Shown: positions 1 to 6,054 of the stretch, in pieces | How positions within the stretch are numbered: the first letter of the stretch is position 1 | Layout of the letters: every line of letters starts with the position of its first letter | NCBI GenBank assembly: GCA_945957305.1 | Contig: CAMFLN010000224.1 | Coordinates: 1 to 6,194 of the forward strand | DNA: 6,194 nt | Direction: 5' to 3' | DNA from: an uncultured Planctomycetaceae bacterium | GTDB taxonomy: Bacteria > Planctomycetota > Planctomycetia > Pirellulales > JACPPG01 | Position numbers and translations under genes: made by a program | Notes under the pieces: model-generated | What the model was told of the DNA's origin: nothing | Database searches by the model: none | The model's input: only the letters and a program-made list of their open reading frames with translations

Positions 1-140
1 AGCGGTCTTGGCCCATTCTCGCCCTTTTGCTACAAGGTGCGGCTTGAATTGACCGGCCGGGCCAGGGCAGTTCTGTTCCACCCGGCGGTCGCGCTATCAT
101 TCTTCGCATCCACATCCTCAGATCGGGTCAGGGTTCACGG
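1..140. other. Upstream region with no assignable gene
   Basis: This is the region before the ABC exporter gene. A plus-strand frame is open from base 1 and ends with a TGA at 142-144 that overlaps the exporter ATG as ATGA. Its 47-residue translation has no recognisable family signature, so it is not called as a gene. The exporter's own frame is closed by TGA at 45-47. I see no convincing promoter: a TTGACC at 49-54 has no good -10 element at the right distance. The sequence may contain the end of an upstream gene that cannot be judged from so short a piece. Confidence 0.4.
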
Positions 141-2141
141 ATGAACAACTTCGCCAGGGCACTGCGCCTGACGCTGCGACATCGCTTTACCTTTGCGGCG
201 TCGGTCCTGTGTGCCATCGGCGTGGCGGTTATGTGGGGCGGCAGCATCAGCGCCATCTATCCCTTCATCGCCGTGGCACTCGAAGGTAAATCGCTGCACG
301 AGTGGGCCGACCGCTCGATCGATCTCTCGCACAAGCGCATCACTGATCTCGACGCCGACATGCAGCGCATCGACCATGAACTGGCGGCCGACGCCCCGGA
401 AAACGCCAAGAAGCTAGCGCGGGAACGCAGCCGCGCCGAGCAACAGAAAGCCGCGGAAGAGCGGGCCCTGGTGCGCACCGAGTGGATGCAGCAGCACGTC
501 ATCGTCCCGTACATGCCGGACGATGCGTTTCAAACCGTGGTGATCGTGGCTGGACTACTGGTCTTGAGCACGGTCGTGAAATGCGTGCTGCTGATTATCA
601 ATGCGATCCTGGTGTCGCGGATGGTGCAACTGGCGATTTTCGATCTCACCAAGAATTTCTATCGTCACACGCTGCGCATGGACCTCGCACATTTCACAGC
701 CGAAGGCGCCAGCGACCTGATGAGCCGCTTTACCTACGACACCGAATGTCTGGCCAACGGCCTCCGCGAGCTATTCGGCAAATTCGTTCGCGAGCCGCTG
801 AAGATGATCGCCTGCCTGATCGGCGCGGCGATGATCAGTTGGCAATTGCTGCTCTTGTCGTTGATCCTCGCGCCGCTGGCCGGCATCTCGATCAACGCCC
901 TGTCGAAAGCCTTGAAGCGGGCCAATCGCCGCGCGATGGAAGAAATGTCGCAGATCTACAGCACGCTCGACGAAACGCTGCAAGGAATCAAAGTCGTCAA
1001 GGCGTTCTCCATGGAACGCTATGAGCGGCGCCGCTTTCATGAAAACAGCAAGAAGTTTTTTCACAAGTCGATGCGCATCGCCCGCTACGACTCGCTCACC
1101 CGCCCACTGACCGAAATGTTGGGCATCTCGACGATTTGCGTGGCGCTGTTGGCCGGGGCTTACCTGGGCATCAATCAAAAAACACACCTCTTCGGCATCA
1201 AGATGAGCGAGCGGCCGCTGACGATCGAACCGTTGATCGTGTTCTTCGGGCTGTTGGCCGGCGCCAGTGATCCGGCCCGCAAGTTGTCCGAAGTTTTCAG
1301 CCGTTTGCAGCGGGCCAGCGCCGCCGCGGATCGGATTTATCAATTGATCGACCGGCAGGCGAGCGTGGTCGATCCCCCCGCGCCGGTTCCGCTGCACCGT
1401 CATCGACGAGACCTCGTCTTCGAAAACGTGCGCTTCCACTACCAACCCACCCAGCCCGTGCTGCAAGAGATCAATCTGCGCATCGCCTTCGGCGAGACGA
1501 TCGCGATTGTCGGTCCCAACGGCTGTGGCAAGACCACGTTGGCGAACCTGATTCCGCGGTTCTATGACCCGGTCGCAGGTAGCGTGAAAATCGACGGTGT
1601 CGATTTGCGCAACGTGCGACTGTCAGACATTCGCTCGCAGATCGGGCTGGTGACGCAAGAAACGCTGCTGTTCGACGACACGGTGTTCAACAACATCCGC
1701 TACGGATCTCCGCATGCCACGCGCGAAGAAGTGATCCGCGCCGCGCAGCAAGCCCACGCTCATCGTTTTATCGAGACGAAACTGGACCAGGGTTACGAAA
1801 CCTTTGTCGGTCCGCGCGGCAGCCTGCTCTCGGGCGGACAGCGACAGCGGATCGCGATCGCCCGGGCGATCCTGCGCGACCCCAGCCTGCTGATTCTGGA
1901 CGAAGCCACCAGCCAGATCGATCTGGAAAGCGAGCAACTGATCCACAAGGTGCTGGAACAGTTCATTCGCAACCGAACCACAGTGATCATCACCCACCGC
2001 ATGGCGACCCTGGCCTTGGCCGATCGGATCGTCGTCATGCAGGGGGGGCAAATACTGGACGTCGGCACGCACGACGAGTTGCTGCGACGGTCCGAGCTAT
2101 ACGGCCGGCTCTACAGCATTCAATTCAAAGAAACCGCGTGA
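141..2141 (+). CDS. ABC exporter half-transporter, MsbA/lipid-exporter type (fused membrane and ATPase domains)
   Basis: An inner-membrane ATP-driven exporter of 666 residues, expected to work as a homodimer because one membrane domain and one ATPase domain are fused. The substrate is unknown; MsbA-like relatives move lipids or drugs. Hydrophobic segments lie near residues 17-45, 128-157, 216-233, 235-253, 325-345 and 362-377, giving the usual six helices. The ATPase domain starts near 425: A-loop Tyr434, Walker A GPNGCGKTT (458-466), Q-loop Gln506, signature LSGGQ (563-567), Walker B LLILDE (583-588) and switch His619. Oddities are an approximately 80-residue loop between helices 1 and 2 with a charged coiled-coil-like stretch (about 60-115), Pro558 where exporters usually have Glu in the TxVGExG X-loop, and a D-loop SQID instead of SALD. 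The ATG at 141 is chosen because there is no other ATG before the membrane domain; only a weak AGGG precedes it. All catalytic residues are present, so it should be active. The family is certain, the substrate is not. Confidence 0.95.
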   Translation: MNNFARALRLTLRHRFTFAASVLCAIGVAVMWGGSISAIYPFIAVALEGKSLHEWADRSIDLSHKRITDLDADMQRIDHELAADAPENAKKLARERSRAEQQKAAEERALVRTEWMQQHVIVPYMPDDAFQTVVIVAGLLVLSTVVKCVLLIINAILVSRMVQLAIFDLTKNFYRHTLRMDLAHFTAEGASDLMSRFTYDTECLANGLRELFGKFVREPLKMIACLIGAAMISWQLLLLSLILAPLAGISINALSKALKRANRRAMEEMSQIYSTLDETLQGIKVVKAFSMERYERRRFHENSKKFFHKSMRIARYDSLTRPLTEMLGISTICVALLAGAYLGINQKTHLFGIKMSERPLTIEPLIVFFGLLAGASDPARKLSEVFSRLQRASAAADRIYQLIDRQASVVDPPAPVPLHRHRRDLVFENVRFHYQPTQPVLQEINLRIAFGETIAIVGPNGCGKTTLANLIPRFYDPVAGSVKIDGVDLRNVRLSDIRSQIGLVTQETLLFDDTVFNNIRYGSPHATREEVIRAAQQAHAHRFIETKLDQGYETFVGPRGSLLSGGQRQRIAIARAILRDPSLLILDEATSQIDLESEQLIHKVLEQFIRNRTTVIITHRMATLALADRIVVMQGGQILDVGTHDELLRRSELYGRLYSIQFKETA

Positions 2142-2159
2142 CATCGCCGGCAGCGGGCC

Positions 2160-2220
2160 GCGGGGGCAGCCGGCAGTGAATCGTTCACCGCCGCCAAGCG
2201 TACGCAGGTGGCGCCCCCGC
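2160..2220 (+). terminator. GC-rich nested stem-loop after the ABC exporter gene
   Basis: An outer stem pairs GCGGGGGC (2160-2167) with GCCCCCGC (2213-2220). After one bulged A (2168) it continues with 2169-2170 pairing 2211-2212. Inside it a second hairpin pairs 2171-2180 with 2184-2193 (9 of 10 pairs, loop TCG). It begins 19 bases after the stop codon, where a terminator is expected. No run of T follows, so it is not a textbook intrinsic terminator. It may act as an mRNA-protecting structure or a Rho-assisted stop. Confidence 0.4.
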
Positions 2221-2285
2221 TCTACTCTCTCAGAGGGTCATTCCTCCACCCCAATGTGAGAGTTTTTGTCCTTGGTTCAGCAGCG

Positions 2286-2316
2286 GCACGCTGTTTGCTT
2301 AAAGGTGGCAGCGTGT
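2286..2316. repeat. Inverted repeat CACGCTG / CAGCGTG
   Basis: CACGCTG at 2287-2293 is the exact reverse complement of CAGCGTG at 2309-2315, with a 15-base loop and one possible G-T pair outside. It is the first of the series of hairpins in the noncoding region. A 7-base match at this distance could be chance on its own. Confidence 0.4.
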
Positions 2317-2424
2317 GTTCTGAAGCTGTGATTTTCCCAAGCTTGCGAAGAGGCTCGGAGCAGAGGAATAGCAGCACGGGGCCGGTTAGAGAAGTGGCGA
2401 GAAGGGCAACGGTAAAGCGGTAGC

Positions 2425-2478
2425 AAGTTGTTTGTGCATCGAGAGATGCAGAGTTGTGAGAAGACTCGGGAACAACTT
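2425..2478. other. Nested hairpin: outer 8-base stem enclosing a GAGA tetraloop hairpin
   Basis: AAGTTGTT (2425-2432) pairs exactly with AACAACTT (2471-2478), extendable by one G-T pair. Inside, TGCATC (2435-2440) pairs exactly with GATGCA (2445-2450) across the loop GAGA, which fits the stable GNRA tetraloop class if the region is transcribed on this strand. This is RNA-like architecture, but whether it is transcribed is unknown. Confidence 0.45.
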
Positions 2479-2480
2479 CC

Positions 2481-2514
2481 GCCGGTCAGCGAGGCACCGG
2501 CGAGACACCGCTGA
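2481..2514. other. Two overlapping, mutually exclusive 6-base hairpins
   Basis: GCCGGT (2481-2486) pairs exactly with ACCGGC (2496-2501). TCAGCG (2486-2491) pairs exactly with CGCTGA (2509-2514). The two share base 2486, and the 3' arm of the first lies within the loop of the second, so they compete in part. The stems are short and could be chance. They are listed because they sit directly between two stronger hairpins. Confidence 0.3.
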
Positions 2515-2517
2515 ATC

Positions 2518-2558
2518 ACGAGTCGAGAACCAAAAAGGGCAGATGGTTCTCGACTCGT
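2518..2558. repeat. Perfect 14-base inverted repeat with a 13-base loop
   Basis: ACGAGTCGAGAACC at 2518-2531 is exactly repeated in inverse complement at 2545-2558, around the loop 2532-2544 (AAAAAGGGCAGAT). This is the longest perfect dyad in the window and very unlikely by chance. Neither side is followed directly by a T run; the nearest, five Ts at 2581-2585, is 22 bases away. It could be a terminator-like hairpin, a stem of a structured RNA, a protein-binding dyad or the remnant of a small mobile repeat. Confidence 0.75.
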
Positions 2559-2583
2559 CCGTTGCTGATGTAGTGTAGCGTTT

Positions 2584-2611
2584 TTGAACAAGTGTAGCGA
2601 AACGATACACT
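2584..2611 (+). promoter_or_regulatory. Possible sigma-70-type promoter for the DUF1549/DUF1553 gene
   Basis: TTGAAC (2584-2589) and TACACT (2606-2611) are separated by 16 bases; each matches four of six consensus positions. Transcription would start near 2618 and give a leader of about 145 bases before the ATG at 2762. The match is modest. It is supported mainly by its place and by the overlapping dyad. Confidence 0.3.
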
Positions 2612-2612
2612 T
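2590..2612. promoter_or_regulatory. Operator-like dyad overlapping the putative promoter
   Basis: AAGTGTA (2590-2596) and TACACTT (2606-2612) are exact inverse complements. Between them, CG at 2598-2599 mirrors CG at 2603-2604 around AAA, so only one position pair of the 23-base dyad breaks the symmetry apart from the centre. The left half-site AGTGTAGCG (2591-2599) is also repeated directly at 2572-2580, 19 bases upstream. The size and placement between the -35 and -10 candidates suit a dimeric repressor site. No regulator is identified. Confidence 0.4.
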
Positions 2613-2633
2613 TCGACTGTTTCGTTTTGGGAG

Positions 2634-2647
2634 TGCTCGGCCGAGCA
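2634..2647. repeat. Perfect 14-base palindrome TGCTCGGCCGAGCA
   Basis: The sequence is identical to its own reverse complement over 14 bases. It lies just downstream of the putative promoter, inside the expected leader of the DUF1549/DUF1553 mRNA. It may be a protein-binding site or a short leader hairpin. Confidence 0.55.
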
Positions 2648-2761
2648 TCCTGCGGCGATTCAAAAAACATCGAGCTTAGAAAACGCTGGGGAAATCGATC
2701 CAACTGCAAGGAACTGTCGCCAAGCAGCCTGTCGGGCATAGAATCGAGCTGGGCCTGTCGC

Positions 2762-4621
2762 ATGCGTTCCCGACGTTGTATACGCTCCACTCTGCGTTTT
2801 CGTCCTACTCCTCTCTGCTGTCTTAGGGTTGTTCCTGCCTTGCTCACTTCACGTTCTCTGCGCACTTGCGCCTGCGCCGTTACGGCACTCGTTTTGGCCG
2901 GGAATTTCTTTTTCCTCTCGTTGGCCACCGCGGCGGAAAAAACCGTGGTCACTGCGGCGAAAAAGCCCGCCGACAAGTCGCCTGACAATGACATAGCGCC
3001 CACCAAGCGGACTGCGCCGCAAAGCGCCACGACCGATGCCGAAATCACTGCCGCGATCGACGCACTAATTCGCCAGGGCTGGAAAGACAACGGCATCACG
3101 CCGTCCCCTCCTGCGACCGATGGAGAGTGGTGTCGCCGCGTCTATCTGGACGTGTTGGGGCGCATTCCCACGGTCGAAGAGTTGACCACTTTCGTCAGCG
3201 ATAAAGCCAAGCCAGCCGCCAAGCGCAAGGCGTTGCTCGACAAGCTCCTCGATTCCGATCAATACGCCGAAGAATACGCGCGGAACTGGACCGCCATCTG
3301 GACCAACGTCTTGATCGGCCGGCCCCCCGCGCAGCGTGATCGCCGCCGCCTGGTCAATCGCGAAGGGATGCAACAGTGGTTGCGCCGCGCATTCCTGAAG
3401 AACAAAAGCTACGACGCGATGGTCTACGAGCTGGTCAGCGCCACAGGCTGCAGCAAACCGGGCGAAGAAGGATACAACGGCGCGGTCAATTTTTTGATCG
3501 ACAACCTGCAAGAGAACGCCACCACCGCCACGGCCAAAACGGCCCGCTACTTCCTCGGGCTGCAGGTGCAGTGCACGCAGTGTCATAACCATCCGTTCAA
3601 CGAATGGAAGCAGGACCAATTCTGGGGGATGAACGCCTTCTTCCGCCAGACCAAGGCCTTGCGGACCTTCGGAGGCCGGAATCAGCAAATCGATTTCGCC
3701 CGCCTCGAGAACGAGGACTTCGCCGGCGAAAGCAACAAGAACCCCAAAGACGCCGAGATTTACTACGAGCTACGCGACGGCACAACCAAAGTCGCTTACC
3801 CCACGTTCGTCGATGGCACCGAGATCGACCACAGCGGTTACGCCGACGAAGTCAACCGCCGCGCCGAACTGGCCAAGTTGATCGTCAGCAGCGAGTTCTT
3901 GGGCAAGGCGCTCGCAAATCGGATGTGGGCCCACTTCCTGGGCTATGGCTTCACTAAGCCGATCGACGACCTGGGCCCGCACAATCCACCCTCGCATCCC
4001 GAATTGCTCGATCTGTTGGGGCGCGAATTCACGGCGCATGGCCACGACCTGAAGCAAATCACACGTTGGATCGTGCTCAGCGAACCATACTCGCTGTCGA
4101 GCAAGGTCGGACCGAAGAACAAGCGAGACGACCCGACGCTGGGCGAGAAACCACTCTTCAGCCACTTTTACCTGCGCCAAATGCGGGCCGAAGAGCTCTA
4201 CGAATCGCTGCTCGTCGCCACCGAAGCTGACAAGGCCAAGGGAAGCTTCGAACAGCAAGAAAAGACCAAGGGGGAATGGCTCGAACAGTTCACGATCGCC
4301 TTCGGCACCGACGAAGGGGATGAAACGACGACCTTCAACGGCACCATTCCGCAAACCCTGATGATGATGAACGGCGACCTGATCCAGAACGCCACGAAGG
4401 ACGAGCCCGGCAGCTTTCTGCACCGTGTGGCCACGAGTAACATGAAGGCAGCGGCCAAGATCGACGTGCTCTATTTGTCAGCCCTGGCGCGCAAGCCAAC
4501 GGCCAACGAAGTGCACCTGGCCAACGCCCTGCTCACGGCCCGCGGCGGAGACGGTGTGGCGGCCCTGCAAGATATCTGGTGGGCCCTGCTCAATAGCAAC
4601 GAATTTATTTTGAATCACTGA
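2762..4621 (+). CDS. Exported DUF1549 (PSCyt2) and DUF1553 (PSD1) domain protein
   Basis: A 619-residue secreted or envelope protein of a family typical of planctomycetes; its biochemical role is not established. A basic N-terminus leads to a hydrophobic stretch (about 37-55) with an ATA-type cleavage site near 57, then a Lys/Pro/Ala-rich linker. DUF1549 spans about 98-305 and contains RRVYLDVLGRIPT and the cytochrome-like motif CTQCHNHPF (CxxCH at 271-275), which could bind heme c or a metal. DUF1553 spans about 365-615, with RRAELAKLIV, NRMWAHFLGYGF, NPPSHPELLDLL and a C-terminal half ending in LNSNEF. The separate N-terminal PSCyt1 domain seen in longer relatives is absent. The start is uncertain: the ATG at 2762 is the only in-frame ATG before the domains and has no clear ribosome site. 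The first 40 or so codons have T-rich third positions, unlike the rest, so a later start such as TTG 2840 is possible. The frame also stays open upstream to a TTG at 2627, but that part contains a palindrome and looks noncoding. It is paired with the DUF1501 gene downstream. Confidence 0.92.
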   Translation: MRSRRCIRSTLRFRPTPLCCLRVVPALLTSRSLRTCACAVTALVLAGNFFFLSLATAAEKTVVTAAKKPADKSPDNDIAPTKRTAPQSATTDAEITAAIDALIRQGWKDNGITPSPPATDGEWCRRVYLDVLGRIPTVEELTTFVSDKAKPAAKRKALLDKLLDSDQYAEEYARNWTAIWTNVLIGRPPAQRDRRRLVNREGMQQWLRRAFLKNKSYDAMVYELVSATGCSKPGEEGYNGAVNFLIDNLQENATTATAKTARYFLGLQVQCTQCHNHPFNEWKQDQFWGMNAFFRQTKALRTFGGRNQQIDFARLENEDFAGESNKNPKDAEIYYELRDGTTKVAYPTFVDGTEIDHSGYADEVNRRAELAKLIVSSEFLGKALANRMWAHFLGYGFTKPIDDLGPHNPPSHPELLDLLGREFTAHGHDLKQITRWIVLSEPYSLSSKVGPKNKRDDPTLGEKPLFSHFYLRQMRAEELYESLLVATEADKAKGSFEQQEKTKGEWLEQFTIAFGTDEGDETTTFNGTIPQTLMMMNGDLIQNATKDEPGSFLHRVATSNMKAAAKIDVLYLSALARKPTANEVHLANALLTARGGDGVAALQDIWWALLNSNEFILNH

Positions 4622-4652
4622 CGACAAAGACCGTCCTTCGAGGTGAAGCGTA

Positions 4653-4687
4653 GCGCCTGCGGCGCACGGACAACGAGTTGTCCGTGC
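4653..4687. repeat. Two adjoining hairpins, REP-like intergenic repeat
   Basis: GCGCC (4653-4657) pairs with GGCGC (4661-4665) around TGC. Overlapping its end by two bases, GCACGGACAAC (4664-4674) pairs perfectly with GTTGTCCGTGC (4677-4687), effectively a 10-base stem with loop CGAG. The structure lies 31 bases after the DUF1549/DUF1553 stop. A seven-T run lies at 4719-4725, too far for a standard intrinsic terminator. The form resembles REP-type extragenic palindromes; it may instead weaken transcription between the two genes or stabilise the upstream mRNA. Confidence 0.55.
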
Positions 4688-4759
4688 CACCCAGAAGATG
4701 ACATTCGGCGGACGAACATTTTTTTGAACTAAATCGATTCCCGCGGGCATTCAAGACTC

Positions 4760-4763
4760 GAGG
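4760..4763 (+). promoter_or_regulatory. Ribosome binding site of the DUF1501 gene
   Basis: GAGG lies six bases before the ATG at 4770. This supports that start over the in-frame ATG at 4800, which would leave only MSRRHF at the N-terminus and has no comparable site in front. Confidence 0.6.
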
Positions 4764-4769
4764 TTTGCC

Positions 4770-6041
4770 ATGAACCGCTTCTTTCGCACTCCCACTGGCA
4801 TGTCGCGGCGCCATTTTCTCGAACATCTGGCGGGCGCCTCGGCGATGGCGCTGCCGGCGATCAACTTCACCAATGCCTTGGCCGCAAGCTCCAAGGACCT
4901 GAAGCGGCGGCATAAATCGGCCATCCTGCTGTACATGGGGGGCGGACCGAGCACGATCGACATTTGGGACATGAAGCCCGGCGCGCCGACTGGCGGCAAC
5001 TTCAAGCCGATTTCGACGACCGGCGACGGGCAGATTTGCGAGCACCTGCCACTGTTGGCCAAGCAGATGAAGCATCTGGCCATTGTCCGCTCGATGAGCA
5101 CGCGCGAAGCGGATCACACCCGCGGCCGGTATTACATGCACACCGGTTACGTCCCCAATCCCACGGTCGAACATCCCGGTTACGGCTCGGTCGTCAGTCA
5201 CGAGTTGGCCAGCCAGGCGGGCGACCTGCAGATTCCGCCGTTTGTCAGCGTCGGTGGTGGCAGCGTGGGTCCCGGTTTCCTGGGCATGACCTATGCGCCC
5301 TTTGTCGTCGATTACAACGGTGACGTGAAGAACGCCGCCACGTCGTTGAAAGAAGATCGCCTGGCCCAGCGCATGGAGATGCTGGCCTCGATCGAAAAGG
5401 GCTTTATTGCGCAGAACCGTGGCGAAGCCGCGGCCGAGCATGCCAAGGTGCTGGAAAAAACCGTCTCGCTGTTCACCAGCAAGCAAATGGGGGCTTTCAA
5501 GCTCAATAGCGAGCCGGCCAAGGTGCGCGACGCCTACGGCCGCACCGGTTTCGGCAATGGCTGCCTCATGGCCCGCCGCCTGGTCGAGGAAGGAGTCCCC
5601 TTTGTCGAAGTCGACTTCGGCGGCTGGGACATGCACAACGGCATCTTCGCGGCGCTTGAACGGCAGCTCGGTTCGATGGACAAGGCCATGAGTGCCCTGG
5701 TCGAGGATCTCGCCGAACGCGGCTTGCTTGACGATACCGTCGTCCTGTGGATGGGCGAGTTCGGCCGCACGCCGCGGATCAACGGCACCGCCGGCCGCGA
5801 CCATTGGGCCCGCAGTTGGAGCGTGGTCGTGGGCGGGTCGGGCATCAAGGGGGGGAACGTCATCGGCGCCACGAACGAAGACGGCACCGAAGTGACGAGC
5901 GACCCCTACAAGAGCGAAGACCTCATGGCCTCGGTCCTGAAGGCTTTGGGCATCTCGCTGGAAACGACGTTTACCAGCAAAAACAACCGCCCAATGAAAA
6001 TCGCCAACAGCGGCCGCGTGATCAAAGAGCTGTTCGCGTAA
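4770..6041 (+). CDS. DUF1501 protein with twin-arginine signal
   Basis: A 423-residue protein of the DUF1501 family, which is related in fold to alkaline phosphatases and sulfatases; no activity is established for this group. The N-terminus has a twin-arginine motif SRRHFLEH (12-19) followed by a short Ala-rich hydrophobic stretch to about 39, so folded export by the Tat system is expected. Family motifs are MGGGPSTIDIWDMKP (56-70), HTRGRYYMHTGY (116-127), GGWDMHNG (284-291) and GEFGRTPRINGTAGRDHW (329-346). The Asp and His residues in these are candidates for metal or active-site ligands. Residue 62 is Thr where many relatives have His or Gln. The length fits the family and the frame is intact. 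It follows the DUF1549/DUF1553 gene on the same strand after 148 bases and is probably its functional partner, either cotranscribed through the hairpins or from its own weak promoter. Its stop lies 13 bases from that of a convergent gene. Confidence 0.95.
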   Translation: MNRFFRTPTGMSRRHFLEHLAGASAMALPAINFTNALAASSKDLKRRHKSAILLYMGGGPSTIDIWDMKPGAPTGGNFKPISTTGDGQICEHLPLLAKQMKHLAIVRSMSTREADHTRGRYYMHTGYVPNPTVEHPGYGSVVSHELASQAGDLQIPPFVSVGGGSVGPGFLGMTYAPFVVDYNGDVKNAATSLKEDRLAQRMEMLASIEKGFIAQNRGEAAAEHAKVLEKTVSLFTSKQMGAFKLNSEPAKVRDAYGRTGFGNGCLMARRLVEEGVPFVEVDFGGWDMHNGIFAALERQLGSMDKAMSALVEDLAERGLLDDTVVLWMGEFGRTPRINGTAGRDHWARSWSVVVGGSGIKGGNVIGATNEDGTEVTSDPYKSEDLMASVLKALGISLETTFTSKNNRPMKIANSGRVIKELFA

Positions 6042-6054
6042 CGGTTCAATTGCT

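Larger units (their letters stand above)
2142..2761. other. 620-base noncoding region rich in inverted repeats
   Basis: No convincing gene lies between the exporter stop and the next start. The open frames here translate to low-complexity sequences rich in Arg, Ser and Cys, without family motifs, and are interrupted by perfect inverted repeats. From about 2230 the sequence is visibly less GC-rich than the flanking genes. It contains a GC-rich nested hairpin (2160-2220), then hairpins at 2286-2316, 2425-2478, 2481-2514 and 2518-2558, a promoter-like block with a dyad (2584-2612), and a 14-base palindrome (2634-2647). I recognise no known RNA family: there are no tRNA, RNase P, SRP or tmRNA signatures. 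It probably serves as terminator plus control region, possibly with an unrecognised structured RNA. Confidence 0.7.

Noticed and set aside
1..144. Open plus-strand frame ending in an ATGA overlap with the exporter start
   Set aside because: The overlap looks like translational coupling, but the 47 residues show no family signature and third-position GC is only moderate, so a real upstream gene end cannot be claimed.
771..1466. 231-residue minus-strand open frame opposite the ABC exporter
   Set aside because: It is antisense to the membrane and linker part of a well-supported exporter and has no recognisable domain.
2338..2345. CAAGCTTG palindrome
   Set aside because: An 8-base palindrome is expected by chance in a window of this length.
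2208..2423. 71-residue plus-strand open frame starting with GTG
   Set aside because: Its start lies inside the 3' arm of the terminator-like hairpin, the translation is low-complexity, and there is no ribosome binding site.
2142..2761. Possible known RNA gene (tRNA, RNase P, SRP, tmRNA) or CRISPR array in the noncoding gap
   Set aside because: No T-loop, RNase P or SRP core motif is visible, and the repeats are inverted pairs, not regularly spaced direct repeats with spacers.
2386..3099. 237-residue minus-strand open frame across the noncoding gap and the start of the DUF1549/DUF1553 gene
   Set aside because: Half of it is antisense to the linker and DUF1549 coding sequence, the rest runs through perfect inverted repeats, and no motif or ribosome site supports it.
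4719..4729. TTTTTGAAC shared by the promoter-like block at 2581-2589 and the gap before the DUF1501 gene (4721-4729)
   Set aside because: A shared 9-base word between two gaps of this size is not improbable, and no matching -10 element is found downstream of the second copy.
4605..5804. 399-residue open frame on the minus strand opposite the DUF1501 gene
   Set aside because: It is antisense to a gene with clear family motifs; the translation lacks any domain, and long antisense frames are expected in GC-rich coding DNA.
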